Assembly: GCA_900319245.1 (NCBI GenBank) | Contig: ONNQ01000025.1 | Location: forward strand, 1-38,724 | Origin: an uncultured Lachnospiraceae bacterium | GTDB lineage: Bacteria; Bacillota; Clostridia; Lachnospirales; Lachnospiraceae | DNA: 38,724 bases | Reading direction: 5' to 3' | In this document: one piece after another, positions 1 through 10,561 of the stretch | How the letters are laid out: each line of letters opens with the position of its first letter | Numbering within the stretch: position 1 is the stretch's first letter | Position numbers and translations under genes: made by a program | The notes under the pieces: model-generated | Databases searched by the model: none | What the model was told of the DNA's origin: nothing | What the model saw: only the letters and a program-made list of their open reading frames with translations

Positions 1-251
1 TAGACATATCCCCGACCATATGTAAGTTCGTTCTGTACTGTAAAATCACTATGTTTATCCATATATTAATATTACCATATGACACAGCTGAAATCAATGA
101 CAATCTAGAACAAATGTTCTGCTTCTATTATAAACCGCTCACCTGGTCGTGTCCAGGGAATATTGCATAGATAGCAGCCTTCTTCGGCAAATGGTAAATG
201 ATCACTCCCAGACCCCTTTTTCCTGAAAAGGACCCGGCCTGGAATTAGATC
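1..251. other. AT-rich stretch with no recognisable gene
   Basis: No open frame with a plausible ribosome-binding site or recognisable protein is visible on either strand. The sequence is AT-rich compared with the GC-rich coding DNA to its right. Its only neighbour in the window is the terminator of the heat-shock operon at 252-275. It may be the spacer to a gene lying off the left edge. Confidence 0.5.
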
Positions 252-275
252 AAAAAAGAGCCGATGGCCCTTTTT
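252..275 (-). terminator. Intrinsic terminator of the hrcA-rsmE operon
   Basis: Read on the minus strand, a 10-bp stem (one G-U pair) with the loop ATC is followed by six T residues at 257-252. It lies about 95 bp past the rsmE stop codon, the last gene of the leftward heat-shock operon, and fits a Rho-independent terminator. Confidence 0.7.
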
Positions 276-369
276 CTCAATTGACTATATAAAACCGAAG
301 ATCTAAGCTGAAGGATCAGCACCAGGCTTTCCTGGCTAACTCATGTTTAAAAACACGAGAATGCGCCGA

Positions 370-1113
370 TTAATTTTCAAAATGATAGATCAAAAAGGAC
401 AGGGCGACCAGGGCCGCCGTCTCTGTTCGCAGGATTCTCTTTCCAAGAGAAATGGGCCGTATGCCGGCTTCCCGCGCGAGTTCCACTTCCGCCGGGTCGA
501 ATCCGCCCTCCGGGCCGATGAAAATCGAGACGGCGCTTCCCTCGCGGATGCCGTCCATCACGTCCCGCGTACTGCCGTCCGCCTCCTGCAGCTCATAGGG
601 AAGAAGGCGCACATCGGTGTTTTGCTCCGCAAAGCGGACTGCCTCCTCCATAGTCATGGGCTCACGCACCATCGGAACCACCGCTCTGCGGCTCTGTTTG
701 GCCGCCGACTCCGCGATGGCCTGCCATCTCTGGGTCTTCTTGGCCTTCTTGGATCCGTCCAGCTTGACAACACAGCGGCGCATTTCTACCGGGATGATCT
801 CGGCGGCGCCGAGCTCCACAGCCTTCTGTATGATCAGCTCCATCTTGTCCGCCTTGGGAAGGCCCTGAAAGATGTATACTTTGACAGGCAGTTCCACGTC
901 GGCCTCTTTGACGAACCGAAGGCGGCACACCACCTCGGAATCCGTAAATTCCTCGATCCCATAGCGGTATTCCCGGTCATCCTGGCCGGTCCGGACACTG
1001 ATCTCGTCGCCCTTTTTAAGGCGCATCACGTTCTTAATATGATTGACATCTTTCCCCGTCACATACAGAAGGTCGCCCTTCATCTGCGCGGGATCTACGA
1101 AAATATGCAGCAT
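370..1113 (-). CDS. rsmE: 16S rRNA (uracil(1498)-N(3))-methyltransferase RsmE
   Basis: RsmE methylates N3 of U1498 in 16S rRNA using S-adenosylmethionine. The 247-residue protein matches the usual family length. An N-terminal RNA-binding (PUA-like) part starts MLHIFVDPAQ. The C-terminal SPOUT trefoil-knot domain shows the cofactor-loop motifs FIGPEGGF and LGKRILRTETAAL. The start at 1113 is chosen because AGGAG stands about six bases upstream; an ATG 15 codons earlier lacks such a site. It follows prmA by 90 bp and is the last gene of the heat-shock operon, an order common in Clostridia. The assignment is secure by motif and context. Confidence 0.93.
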   Translation of the reverse strand: MLHIFVDPAQMKGDLLYVTGKDVNHIKNVMRLKKGDEISVRTGQDDREYRYGIEEFTDSEVVCRLRFVKEADVELPVKVYIFQGLPKADKMELIIQKAVELGAAEIIPVEMRRCVVKLDGSKKAKKTQRWQAIAESAAKQSRRAVVPMVREPMTMEEAVRFAEQNTDVRLLPYELQEADGSTRDVMDGIREGSAVSIFIGPEGGFDPAEVELAREAGIRPISLGKRILRTETAALVALSFLIYHFEN

Positions 1114-1203
1114 ATGATCTCCTGCTCCCCGGGTATTCTCCGGTTTTCCCCCGGGCATGCGTGCTGGAAAAGCGCTCCATGCATGCCTTTCGGTTCTGCC
1201 TGG

Positions 1204-2199
1204 TCAGTTGAGCGGCTTTCTGCCCACGACGCAGCGCCACTCGCCCTGGGCCGTTACACTAATCACTTCCAGTCCCGCGCGCTTCATTGCGTCGGCGACG
1301 CTGTCCTCGCGTCCCTCCAGAATGCCTGATGTGATGTAGTACGCGCCGGGTTTCATCGTGAGCACGACATGGGGCGTCAGCGGGATCAGCACGTCTGCCA
1401 AAATATTGGCGGCCACGATATCATATCGCTCTGTGCCGACCTGTTCCTGCACCTTCTCATCGTCGATCAGGTTGCCGAGGATGACCTGGAACTTTGACGG
1501 ATCGACGCCGTTTGTGCGCAGGTTGTCCTCGATGGCGGGCGGTGCGCAGGGATCCAGATCCGTTCCGACCGCGCTCTTGATGCCGAACATGAGGGCCAGA
1601 ATGGCCAGAATTCCGCTGCCGGTGCCGACGTCCAGCATGACTGTGTCCGGCGTCAGGTACTTTCTGATCTGGCGGATGCAGAGCTGTGTGGTCTCATGCA
1701 TGCCGGTGCCGAAAGCTGTGCCGGGATCGATGTGGAAGATCAGCGCGGGCTCCTTATCTGTGATCTCCGGTTTCTCCCAGGAGGGGATGGCCAGAATATC
1801 GTCGATCCAGAACTGATGGAAGTACTGCTTCCAGTTGTTGATCCAGTCCAGGTCCTCGGTTTCTTCAATGGTGACGGTCCCCTCGCCGATATCGGAGTAG
1901 GTGCGCAGCATGGCCAGTTCCTCCAAAATGTCGGCTTTCACCTCATCGGGCGTCCTGGGCTCGTCGTTTACGAGCACATGTCCGTCCTCTGTCTCTTCCA
2001 AAAAGAAGCTCAGGACGGCTGATCCGTCATCGGCGCCCGCCTCGGGCAGGATATCTACGAACATCTGCTCCTTCTCGGCGGCTGTCAGCGGCACATGATC
2101 CTCGATCTGCGCGCCGTACAGGCCGATATCCTGCATGGAGCTGATGACAATGTCTTCCGCGTCCGACTTGGTGCGGACTCTGAATGCGATCCATTTCAT
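1204..2199 (-). CDS. prmA: 50S ribosomal protein L11 methyltransferase PrmA
   Basis: PrmA trimethylates lysines and the N-terminus of ribosomal protein L11 with S-adenosylmethionine. The 331-residue product has an N-terminal L11-recognition part beginning MKWIAFRVRT. It is followed by a Rossmann-type methyltransferase domain with the cofactor motif DVGTGSGILAI and the active-site motif ANILADVLIPL. It is slightly longer than typical PrmA because of an acidic insert in the N-terminal part. The ATG at 2199 has GGAGG eight bases upstream; an in-frame start 21 codons earlier is not supported. It sits between dnaJ and rsmE, a conserved order in Clostridia. Confidence 0.94.
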   Translation of the reverse strand: MKWIAFRVRTKSDAEDIVISSMQDIGLYGAQIEDHVPLTAAEKEQMFVDILPEAGADDGSAVLSFFLEETEDGHVLVNDEPRTPDEVKADILEELAMLRTYSDIGEGTVTIEETEDLDWINNWKQYFHQFWIDDILAIPSWEKPEITDKEPALIFHIDPGTAFGTGMHETTQLCIRQIRKYLTPDTVMLDVGTGSGILAILALMFGIKSAVGTDLDPCAPPAIEDNLRTNGVDPSKFQVILGNLIDDEKVQEQVGTERYDIVAANILADVLIPLTPHVVLTMKPGAYYITSGILEGREDSVADAMKRAGLEVISVTAQGEWRCVVGRKPLN

Positions 2200-2313
2200 G
2201 GGGTGTATCCTCCGAATTGTTGTGTGAAATGTGCGCCATAAAACGCGAATCTTATCGCGCAAAGCAGCCGGCAGCGCTAAAAACGCCGCCGGCTAGCCAT
2301 ATTTTGACCCATA

Positions 2314-3486
2314 TCAGCTCTTCCAGAATTTCTTCTTTTTGGGCTGTTCTTTCTTGGTTGTCGTGTTGTTGTCCTTGGTGACACGATCCGCTTCGTTCAA
2401 AGAGTCGCCTGTCAGGGCGTCGAACTGCCGCAGCAGCTCCTTGGCCTCCTTGCTGAGCTTGGTGGGCGTCTCCACGATCAGCGTCACATAGTGGTCGCCG
2501 CGGATGTCCTTGTTGCGGATGGTGGGCACGCCTTTGTTCTTGAGTCGGATCCTCGTGTCGCTCTGTGTGCCGGGCTTCACGTCATAGATCACCTTGCCGT
2601 CCACGGTCTCAATGACTATGCTGCCGCCCAGTGCTGCCATCGCATAAGAGATGCGCACGGTGGAGAAGATGTTGTAGTCCTGACGCATGAACTCGTGGTG
2701 GGGCTCAACGATCACCTCGACCAGAAGATCGCCTCTGGGGCCGCCGTTGACGCCGGGCTCACCCTTGTCGCGGATGCGGACGCTCTGGCCGTTATCAATG
2801 CCCGCAGGGATGGAGACCTTGATGGTCTTTCTGCTGGAAATGTAGCCGCTGCCGCCGCACTGCGTGCACTTGTCCTTGATGATCTTGCCTTTGCCGCCGC
2901 AGTCCGGGCATGTCTGCACATTGCGGACGGTGCCAAAAAATGACTGCTGCGTGAATACGACCTGGCCCTTGCCGCCGCACTTGGGGCACATCTGCGGGGT
3001 CGTGCCGGGCTTGGCGCCGGTTCCGTTGCAGGTCGGGCAGGGATCCTTCAAATTGAGCGTGATCTCTTTCTCAACGCCGAACACTGCCTCGAGGAATGTG
3101 ATCCTCACGCTGGTGCGCACATTGGCGCCCTTCATGGGTCCATTGGCGGGTCCTCTCCTGCCGCCTCCGAAGAAATCTCCAAAGATATCTCCGAAAATAT
3201 CTCCGAAATCAGCGGAGTTGAAGTCAAATCCTCCTGCGCCGAATCCACCTGATCCGTCAAACGCCGCAAATCCGAACTGGTCGTACTGCTTGCGCTTCTC
3301 AGCGTCGCTCAGAATTGCATACGCCTCAGAGGCCTCCTTAAACTTGGCCTCAGCATCCTTATCTCCGGGATTCATATCCGGATGGTACTTCTTGGCCAGC
3401 TTGCGGTATGCCTTCTTTATGTCTTCCTCGGAAGCGTCCTTTGCCACTCCAAGCACTTCATAGTAATCACGTTTCTGTTCAGCCAT
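2314..3486 (-). CDS. dnaJ: Molecular chaperone DnaJ (Hsp40)
   Basis: DnaJ delivers unfolded clients to DnaK and stimulates its ATPase. The 390-residue type I protein has a J domain at about residues 6-70 with the essential HPD triad at 35-37. A Gly/Phe-rich linker spans about 75-110. Four zinc-binding repeats follow ([32 protein letters not shown]), then the substrate-binding C-terminal domain and a lysine-rich tail. No strong Shine-Dalgarno precedes the ATG, and the spacer to dnaK is heavily folded (3533-3695), so dnaJ translation or mRNA level may be set separately from dnaK. The gene itself is intact. Confidence 0.96.
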   Translation of the reverse strand: MAEQKRDYYEVLGVAKDASEEDIKKAYRKLAKKYHPDMNPGDKDAEAKFKEASEAYAILSDAEKRKQYDQFGFAAFDGSGGFGAGGFDFNSADFGDIFGDIFGDFFGGGRRGPANGPMKGANVRTSVRITFLEAVFGVEKEITLNLKDPCPTCNGTGAKPGTTPQMCPKCGGKGQVVFTQQSFFGTVRNVQTCPDCGGKGKIIKDKCTQCGGSGYISSRKTIKVSIPAGIDNGQSVRIRDKGEPGVNGGPRGDLLVEVIVEPHHEFMRQDYNIFSTVRISYAMAALGGSIVIETVDGKVIYDVKPGTQSDTRIRLKNKGVPTIRNKDIRGDHYVTLIVETPTKLSKEAKELLRQFDALTGDSLNEADRVTKDNNTTTKKEQPKKKKFWKS

Positions 3487-3532
3487 AATACTTTCGTTCT
3501 CTCGCTGTTATTGATCTATTTACAAGGGATTT

Positions 3533-3562
3533 GCCCAAGCCGCGAGCAAGCGCGGCCTGGGC
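3533..3562 (-). other. Hairpin in the dnaK-dnaJ spacer, 12-bp stem
   Basis: On the minus strand, arms of 12 bases (3551-3562 and 3533-3544) pair fully with one G-U wobble around a six-base loop. There is no following T run, so it is not a standard terminator. It lies about 45 bases before the dnaJ start and belongs to a cluster of four hairpins filling this spacer. Confidence 0.6.
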
Positions 3563-3610
3563 ACTCCTTAAACTATATCATTTTTCGATATATTTCAATA
3601 CCAATCTCTT

Positions 3611-3695
3611 CCAACTCTCCCGTTGGATCAGCCCGGAAGGTTTGACGGAGTCAAACCTTCCAGTAATAAAAGGCTCGCTAGAGCTTTTTATTACT
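3611..3695 (-). other. Three tandem hairpins downstream of dnaK
   Basis: Three inverted repeats follow the dnaK stop in direct succession. 3662-3695 has 15-base arms with one mismatch and a GCTA loop. 3635-3661 has perfect 12-base arms and a three-base loop. 3611-3626 has 5-base arms. The first is A/T-rich at its base and could act as a weak terminator. Together they fit mRNA processing or attenuation between dnaK and dnaJ. Confidence 0.6.
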
Positions 3696-3696
3696 T

Positions 3697-5536
<1,840 letters not shown>

Positions 5537-5647
5537 TTAAATCTATCGTTCTTCGGTGCGGAGCGCATTCGGATCATTTCCTTATGGATTTCTTAGCCGA
5601 ACGCTGCGCTTCCGGTGTCCGTGATTTTCACTGCTGTGCCTGCGTTG

Positions 5648-6292
5648 TTACTGGACAACGCCAACCATCGAGTGGCGGATGACTGTGTCGTGGTAGGTGT
5701 AGCCCTTTACGAACTCCTGTGCGACGATTCCGCTCTCATATTCTTCGCTTGCCACCTGCATCACTGCATTGTGGAAGTTGGGATCAAATTCCTTGCCGAC
5801 CGCCTCGATCGGTTTCACGCCCAGATCCTCGAGCTGCTTGAAAAGCTGCTTGTAGATCATCTCCATGCCGCTTGCGATCGCTCCGCCCTTCTCCTCTTCG
5901 GGGATAGCGGCGAGGCCTCTCTCGAAGTTGTCCACAACGGGGAGCATCTTCTCGATCACGTTCTTCTCGCCCATGGAGAACATGTTCTCCTTCTCCTTGG
6001 TCGTGCGCTTTCTGAAGTTGTCGAACTCCGCCATCTGGCGCTTTACCTTATCTTCCAAGGCTGCGATCTTGTCCTGCAGTGCCTTTTCCTTGCCGCTTGC
6101 CGCAGTCTTGTCAGCGGGCTCCTCGGGAGCGCTCTCTTCGGCTGCCGCTTCCTCTGTGGCTTCTGCCTCCTTGGAAGCTTCTGCCGTTTCCTCGGCTGTA
6201 GTCTCTTCTACAGTCTCTTCTGCGGATTCCTTTACGGTTTCTTCCGGCTCTGCTGCAGTCTGCTCATTCATCTTGTTCTCCGGTTCTGCCAT
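5648..6292 (-). CDS. grpE: Nucleotide exchange factor GrpE
   Basis: GrpE releases ADP from DnaK. The 214-residue protein has an unusually Glu/Ala/Thr-rich N-terminal tail (about residues 1-65), made of near-repeats of EETVEE/EETAEA type. A long coiled coil follows (about 70-125, including AEFDNFRKRTTKEKE). The beta domain ends in the family signature with VIRHSMVGVV at the extreme C-terminus. The start at 6292 is supported by AGGA five bases upstream. It lies between hrcA and dnaK, transcribed from the CIRCE promoter. The acidic tail is longer than in many homologues but such tails are variable. Confidence 0.95.
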   Translation of the reverse strand: MAEPENKMNEQTAAEPEETVKESAEETVEETTAEETAEASKEAEATEEAAAEESAPEEPADKTAASGKEKALQDKIAALEDKVKRQMAEFDNFRKRTTKEKENMFSMGEKNVIEKMLPVVDNFERGLAAIPEEEKGGAIASGMEMIYKQLFKQLEDLGVKPIEAVGKEFDPNFHNAVMQVASEEYESGIVAQEFVKGYTYHDTVIRHSMVGVVQ

Positions 6293-6351
6293 ATATTCCT
6301 TTCCGCTCCATGATCGCCTGTTGCAAGGCGTTTTAGGTGCTTATTTCCTGT

Positions 6352-7377
6352 CTATTGTTTATATAGATCATCGAGCTGATCCATGATGTGCTGCAGCACA
6401 TTGACGACTCGCTCGTAATCCATTCGCCTGGGTCCGATGATTCCTACCGTTCCCTTCATGCCGTCACCCAGATCATAGGTGGCCGTCACAACGCTGCAAT
6501 CCCGCATGCTGGCCACCGGCATTTCGTTGCCGATGTAGACCTGTATGCCTGACTCCGTGTTTCCGGAGAGGGATTCCTGTACGATGCTTCCCAGCGCCTG
6601 CTTCTCCTCGAAGTCACTGATGATCTCACTGGCCTTGCGGTGATCCGCAAGCTCCGGATAGCGGAAAATGTTGTTGGCTCCGCTTGTGTAGATCTTCAGG
6701 TCCTCTTCCTTGCGAACAATCTCGGCCGCCGCATCGAACACATCGTTGACGATCTGCGTGTGAATACCGGCGTCTCTCTTGATGGATTCGATCAGGCCCA
6801 GCGTGATCTCCTCGATCGGGAGTCCGCAAAGGTTGGTGTTGAGCAGCATATTGAGTTTGAGCATCTGCTCTGCGTCGAGCAGTCCGTCCACCGGAATTAC
6901 CCTGTTTCTGATCAGGTTCCCCTCCAGTACGATCACTGCCAAAATACTGTCCTCATCCACCTGCGAGAGCTGAATGAACTTAATCTTGTTCTGCTTCATG
7001 ACAGGCGATGAGATCATCGACGCGTAATTGGTGTTGGCCGCCAGGAGCTTCGCGACCTGCTGCAGAAGACTTTCCAGCTTGTCCTGCTTCTGCAGGAGTA
7101 AGCTCTTCATATCCTCCACCTGCTTGCGCTCTGTGCCCAGCATATTGTCTACATACAGACGATACCCGGCATCTGTGGGAATACGTCCCGCTGAAGTGTG
7201 GGGCTGCATGATCAGTCCCATCTCCTCGAGGTCCGCCATCTCATTTCTGATCGTTGCACTGCTCAGCTTGAGATCGGTGTACTTGGAAATGGTCCTGCTG
7301 CCGACCGGCTCGCCGGTCTCCAGGTAATTGCGGATGATGGCCTGCAATATTTTCATCTTTCGATCCTGCAGTTCCAT
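6352..7377 (-). CDS. hrcA: Heat-inducible transcription repressor HrcA
   Basis: HrcA represses chaperone operons by binding CIRCE operators and is activated by GroEL. The 341-residue protein begins MELQDRKMKILQAIIRNYLE, the winged-helix DNA-binding part, with PVGSRTISKY and LSSATIRNEMADLEEMGL characteristic of the family. The remainder is the GAF-like dimerisation core. The start at 7377 is preferred over an ATG four codons upstream because GAGG stands six bases before it. It is the first gene of the operon it controls, with its operator at 7407-7433, so it is autoregulated. Confidence 0.95.
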   Translation of the reverse strand: MELQDRKMKILQAIIRNYLETGEPVGSRTISKYTDLKLSSATIRNEMADLEEMGLIMQPHTSAGRIPTDAGYRLYVDNMLGTERKQVEDMKSLLLQKQDKLESLLQQVAKLLAANTNYASMISSPVMKQNKIKFIQLSQVDEDSILAVIVLEGNLIRNRVIPVDGLLDAEQMLKLNMLLNTNLCGLPIEEITLGLIESIKRDAGIHTQIVNDVFDAAAEIVRKEEDLKIYTSGANNIFRYPELADHRKASEIISDFEEKQALGSIVQESLSGNTESGIQVYIGNEMPVASMRDCSVVTATYDLGDGMKGTVGIIGPRRMDYERVVNVLQHIMDQLDDLYKQ

Positions 7378-7406
7378 ACTAATCCTCATGCTTTCTTATT
7401 CCGTTA

Positions 7407-7433
7407 TTAGCACTCATCTAAGTCGAGTGCTAA
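7407..7433 (-). promoter_or_regulatory. CIRCE operator (HrcA binding site)
   Basis: A perfect match to the CIRCE consensus: TTAGCACTC, nine bases, GAGTGCTAA. It lies 30 bases upstream of the hrcA start, just downstream of the predicted transcription start, so HrcA bound here would block the whole hrcA-grpE-dnaK-dnaJ operon. Confidence 0.97.
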
Positions 7434-7447
7434 CACCTTTCTTGTAT

Positions 7448-7476
7448 AAAATAGCACTCGGATATGGGGATGTCAA
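7448..7476 (-). promoter_or_regulatory. SigA-type promoter of the heat-shock operon
   Basis: On the minus strand a perfect -35 box TTGACA (7476-7471) is separated by 17 bases from TATTTT (7453-7448). Transcription would start near 7441, immediately before CIRCE. The spacer contains an additional CIRCE-like half-site, GAGTGCTA, at 7459-7452. Confidence 0.75.
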
Positions 7477-7510
7477 CTGCAATTCATGACGAATTTCTAA
7501 AAAGAGTATA

Positions 7511-7540
7511 AAGAAAAGACGGCTCGCCGAGCCGCCTTTT
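7511..7540 (-). terminator. Terminator after uppP
   Basis: A GC-rich hairpin (arms around GGCTC/GAGCC at 7519-7537) is followed on the minus strand by TTTTCTTT. It lies about 45 bases past the uppP stop and separates uppP from the hrcA promoter. The flanking A and T runs would also allow function in the other direction. Confidence 0.75.
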
Positions 7541-7582
7541 CGGAGTATGTTCACTATTATGGGCCTCATTCCCCGCGCTTTT

Positions 7583-8446
7583 TCAGACGCCGGGCACAGG
7601 CCTCTTGAGGACCAGGAAGTACAGAAGGACCAGGATGCCGAGTACGATCCTGTACCAGCCAAAGACCTTGAAGTCATGCTTTCGAATATAGTTCATAAAG
7701 AGGCCGATGACCACCATGGAGACCACGAAGGCCACCACCATGCCGGTGCCGAGGATGGCCAGCTCCGGTCCCGTGAAGTGGAGACCGTACTTGACGAGCT
7801 TCAAAAGACTCGCGCCCGCCATGACAGGGATGGCCAGAATGAAGGTGAACTTGGCCGCCACGGTACGGGAGATCCCGATCATGCGTCCGCCCAGGATCGT
7901 CGCGCCGGAGCGGGAAGTTCCCGGAAAGACGGCCGCGATCAGCTGAAAGAGGCCGATCACGAAGGCGTCGCGGAAGGTCAGGTCGCGCATGCGGTCGACT
8001 CTGGGGACCTTGTTGGAGTTGACGGTTTCTATAATAATGAACAAAATACCGACGACCAGAAGCATGGTGCCTACCACCACCGGGGTGTAGAAGTGTTCGT
8101 CGATCCAGTCATCGAACAGGACTCCTACGACAGCGGCAGGGATGCAGGCGACGATTGCCTTGAGCCACATGATGAAAATGCTCTTTCTGAACTTGATCTT
8201 GGTCTGTCCGTTTCTGAGCTTCACTCTCTTGAAGGGCCAGATGGAGCTCCAGAACGAGATCACAACCGCAAGAATCGCGCCGAGCTGGATCACGACCAGA
8301 AATACATTCCAAAATTCCGGCGATACGTCGAGCGTGACGAATTCATTGAGAAGGATCATGTGGCCTGTGCTGCTGATGGGAAGCCATTCCGTGATTCCCT
8401 CGACGAGGCCGAACAGTGCTGCTTTCAGTATTTCAATGACCTGCAT
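7583..8446 (-). CDS. uppP: Undecaprenyl-diphosphatase UppP (BacA)
   Basis: UppP dephosphorylates undecaprenyl pyrophosphate to recycle the lipid carrier for cell-wall synthesis and gives bacitracin tolerance. The 287-residue integral membrane protein carries the two family motifs: EGITEWLPISSTGH at residues 16-29 and PGTSRSGATI in the middle, which hold the catalytic Glu, Ser and Arg. Several hydrophobic helices follow. The ATG at 8446 has AGGAG nine bases upstream. Its start overlaps the end of the aminotransferase gene by 14 bp, so the two are probably cotranscribed, although no functional link is evident. Confidence 0.95.
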   Translation of the reverse strand: MQVIEILKAALFGLVEGITEWLPISSTGHMILLNEFVTLDVSPEFWNVFLVVIQLGAILAVVISFWSSIWPFKRVKLRNGQTKIKFRKSIFIMWLKAIVACIPAAVVGVLFDDWIDEHFYTPVVVGTMLLVVGILFIIIETVNSNKVPRVDRMRDLTFRDAFVIGLFQLIAAVFPGTSRSGATILGGRMIGISRTVAAKFTFILAIPVMAGASLLKLVKYGLHFTGPELAILGTGMVVAFVVSMVVIGLFMNYIRKHDFKVFGWYRIVLGILVLLYFLVLKRPVPGV

Positions 8447-9632
8447 TCGGATAATTCTCCTTTACAAACTGGCGGATCCTGGGCAGTGCTCTCTCCACCT
8501 TCTCCGTGTCGATGCAATATGCGACGCGGAAGAAGCCGGGCGCGCCAAAACCATCTGCCGGTACGAAGACCAGGTCATATTTCAGCGCTTTCTGGCAGAA
8601 CGCGACAGCATCCTCTTCCAAGGCCTTGGGCATGATATAGAAGGTGCCGCCGGGCCTTACAACTGTGAAACCAAGTTCTGTGAACGTATCATATAAGAGA
8701 TTCATATTCGTCTCATAGACGGAGAGATCGGACGTATCGTCACAGGTCTCCGCCATGGCCAGCATGATCAAAGAGGACGGGCAGTTGTGGCCGATGCCTC
8801 TGGAAATCTGGCCGCACATAGGCACGATGTCGTCCGCGTGCTCGCAGGCCGGGTTGACTGCCACGTAGCCAATGCGCTCTCCGGGTACGGAGAGGGACTT
8901 GGAGAAGGAATAGCAGGTCAGTGTGTGGGGATAGAACTTTGCCACATACGGGGCCTTCTTTCCATCGAAAATGATCTCTCTGTAGGGCTCGTCAGAGATC
9001 AGGAATACGTTGTGGCCGAATTCCTTGCTCTTTCTGGTGAGCAGATCCGCAAGGCGGGTCAGGGTCTCCTCACTGTAGAGGACGCCGGACGGATTGTTGG
9101 GGGTGTTGATGAGAACCGCCGCCACATTCTCCGTCAGGTACTTCTCCGCTTCCTCGAAGTTGATCTGGAAGGTCTCAAGATCCGCCGGAACGACCTTGAT
9201 CCTTGCGCCTGTATCGTTGATATAGGGGTTGTATTCCGGGAAATAGGGGGCAAAAACCAGCACTTCATCGCCGGGCTTTGTCACCGCGCGAAGGGCGTGC
9301 GCCAGCGCGCCTGCCGCACCCGAGGTAGGGAAAATATGATTTCCCGTATAGTTCATGTCGAATCTGCGGTTCAGGGAAGCTGCTACCTTCTCCTTGACCT
9401 CCGGGATGCCCAGCGTAGGGCTGTAGCCGTGAAGGCGGAGGGGCTCCATGTTTTTCAGAAGGTCGAGCGCTGTGTCCGTAAAGCTCTGCGGAGCCGGAAC
9501 GGAGGGATTGCCGAGACTGAAGTCAAATACGTTCTCATATCCGATCTCTTTGCCTCTCGCGGTCGCGTACTCCGAGAGATTCCGGATCACGGATTTGTTG
9601 GACAACATGGCAAGATAATGTTCATTGATCAT
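8433..9632 (-). CDS. Pyridoxal-phosphate aminotransferase, aspartate aminotransferase family (class I/II)
   Basis: A fold-type I transaminase of 399 residues. Visible landmarks are the N-terminal FSLGNPSVPAP and NTPNNPSG at 177-184, where the Asn binds the cofactor. SDEPYRE follows at 213-219, where the Asp contacts the pyridine nitrogen. The Schiff-base lysine is Lys245 in SFSKSLSVPGERIGY. The Arg of the C-terminal FFRVAYC would bind the substrate carboxylate. The substrate cannot be told from sequence; aspartate or aromatic/branched amino acids are possible. GGAGG precedes the ATG at 9632. It overlaps uppP by 14 bp. Confidence 0.92.
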   Translation of the reverse strand: MINEHYLAMLSNKSVIRNLSEYATARGKEIGYENVFDFSLGNPSVPAPQSFTDTALDLLKNMEPLRLHGYSPTLGIPEVKEKVAASLNRRFDMNYTGNHIFPTSGAAGALAHALRAVTKPGDEVLVFAPYFPEYNPYINDTGARIKVVPADLETFQINFEEAEKYLTENVAAVLINTPNNPSGVLYSEETLTRLADLLTRKSKEFGHNVFLISDEPYREIIFDGKKAPYVAKFYPHTLTCYSFSKSLSVPGERIGYVAVNPACEHADDIVPMCGQISRGIGHNCPSSLIMLAMAETCDDTSDLSVYETNMNLLYDTFTELGFTVVRPGGTFYIMPKALEEDAVAFCQKALKYDLVFVPADGFGAPGFFRVAYCIDTEKVERALPRIRQFVKENYPNAGH

Positions 9633-9663
9633 AATGTACCTCCACTTCTTTGATCAGTATCAC

Positions 9664-10548
9664 TTAAAGAAGTCTTCGTTTGGTCCAGTCTTCTTTTTTC
9701 AACCTATAATACCGCTGATTTTTCTCTTCCGCTACTGGAAGAAAGCCAAAATATCGAAGTATTTTGTCCGACGCTATATTCGAAATGTCCGCATCGGCCC
9801 CTACCACCTCAAATCCAAGCATCGTAAAACCGTATGCGAGAATGGATGCGCCGACCTCCCTGGTAATCCCAAGGCCGCGCCAGTCCGCCCGGAGCAGGTA
9901 TCCGAAGGTCACCTCCGCGTCCGCATCCGGGGAGGACGAGGAAGGAAATGAATAGCCCATCCGGCCGATCAGCGCCCCGGTCGCCTTGCTGATGACCGCC
10001 CAGTCGCCGTAACCGCCCAGGCGGTAGACGCGCCGGATATAGCTGCGCAGGATCTCCCGCTCCTTATTGCGGTCCGAACAGGGCGCTTCCAGAAAGCGCT
10101 TGGCCTCGCTGTCATAGAGGTCGTAGATGGCATCCAGGTCCTCCGGCACAAATTCGCGGACCAGGCACCGGTCTGTCTCCAGGATGGTCCAGGGTAGGTC
10201 CCTCTGCCTCTGCCATATTTTGACAAGCGAATCCCGGTCCACCCAGGGGAGCTCCATGAGCACGTAGTCCGCCGCGTGCAAGTCCTCGCCCCGGTTGCCG
10301 GCGTGGGAGAAGGCACAGTAAGCGGCGCCGCAGGACAGAAGCTCCGCAAGGAGCCTCGCGGAGTCCGCAACGCACAGCGTATCCTGCTCCGACCAGTCGA
10401 TCCCCGCATCCGCGAGCGTATCCCCGCTCTCCAGGATCCACAGATCCGCCTCGAAGCCGTATCCTTTATAGGCGCGCACTGCCTCCGCTGCCTCGGGAAG
10501 GCTCGTGCCCTGCCACCTTTCTTCCAGCAAAATATAGATTCTATTCAT
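9664..10548 (-). CDS. GNAT-family N-acetyltransferase with an extra N-terminal domain
   Basis: The C-terminal half (about residues 125-285) is a RimJ/RimL-like acetyltransferase. It opens with the typical LETDRCLVREFVPEDLDAI, contains an acetyl-CoA loop region WRGLGITREVGASIL, and ends with SDKILRYFGF. The first 120 residues, with DLWILESGDTL and a CVADSARLLAELL/CAFSH segment, resemble the C-terminal part of HAD phosphatases, but no catalytic Asp pair is evident. That domain call is an inference. The start is uncertain: ATG codons at 10551 and 10548 have no Shine-Dalgarno, and a promoter at 10562-10590 would place transcription only a few bases upstream. The acceptor substrate is unknown. Confidence 0.8.
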   Translation of the reverse strand: MNRIYILLEERWQGTSLPEAAEAVRAYKGYGFEADLWILESGDTLADAGIDWSEQDTLCVADSARLLAELLSCGAAYCAFSHAGNRGEDLHAADYVLMELPWVDRDSLVKIWQRQRDLPWTILETDRCLVREFVPEDLDAIYDLYDSEAKRFLEAPCSDRNKEREILRSYIRRVYRLGGYGDWAVISKATGALIGRMGYSFPSSSSPDADAEVTFGYLLRADWRGLGITREVGASILAYGFTMLGFEVVGADADISNIASDKILRYFGFLPVAEEKNQRYYRLKKEDWTKRRLL

Positions 10549-10561
10549 CATACTATGCATC

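Noticed and set aside
343-1329. Long plus-strand frame opposite rsmE and prmA
   Set aside because: It lies entirely opposite two well-recognised genes and has no family features; it is a by-product of GC-rich codons.
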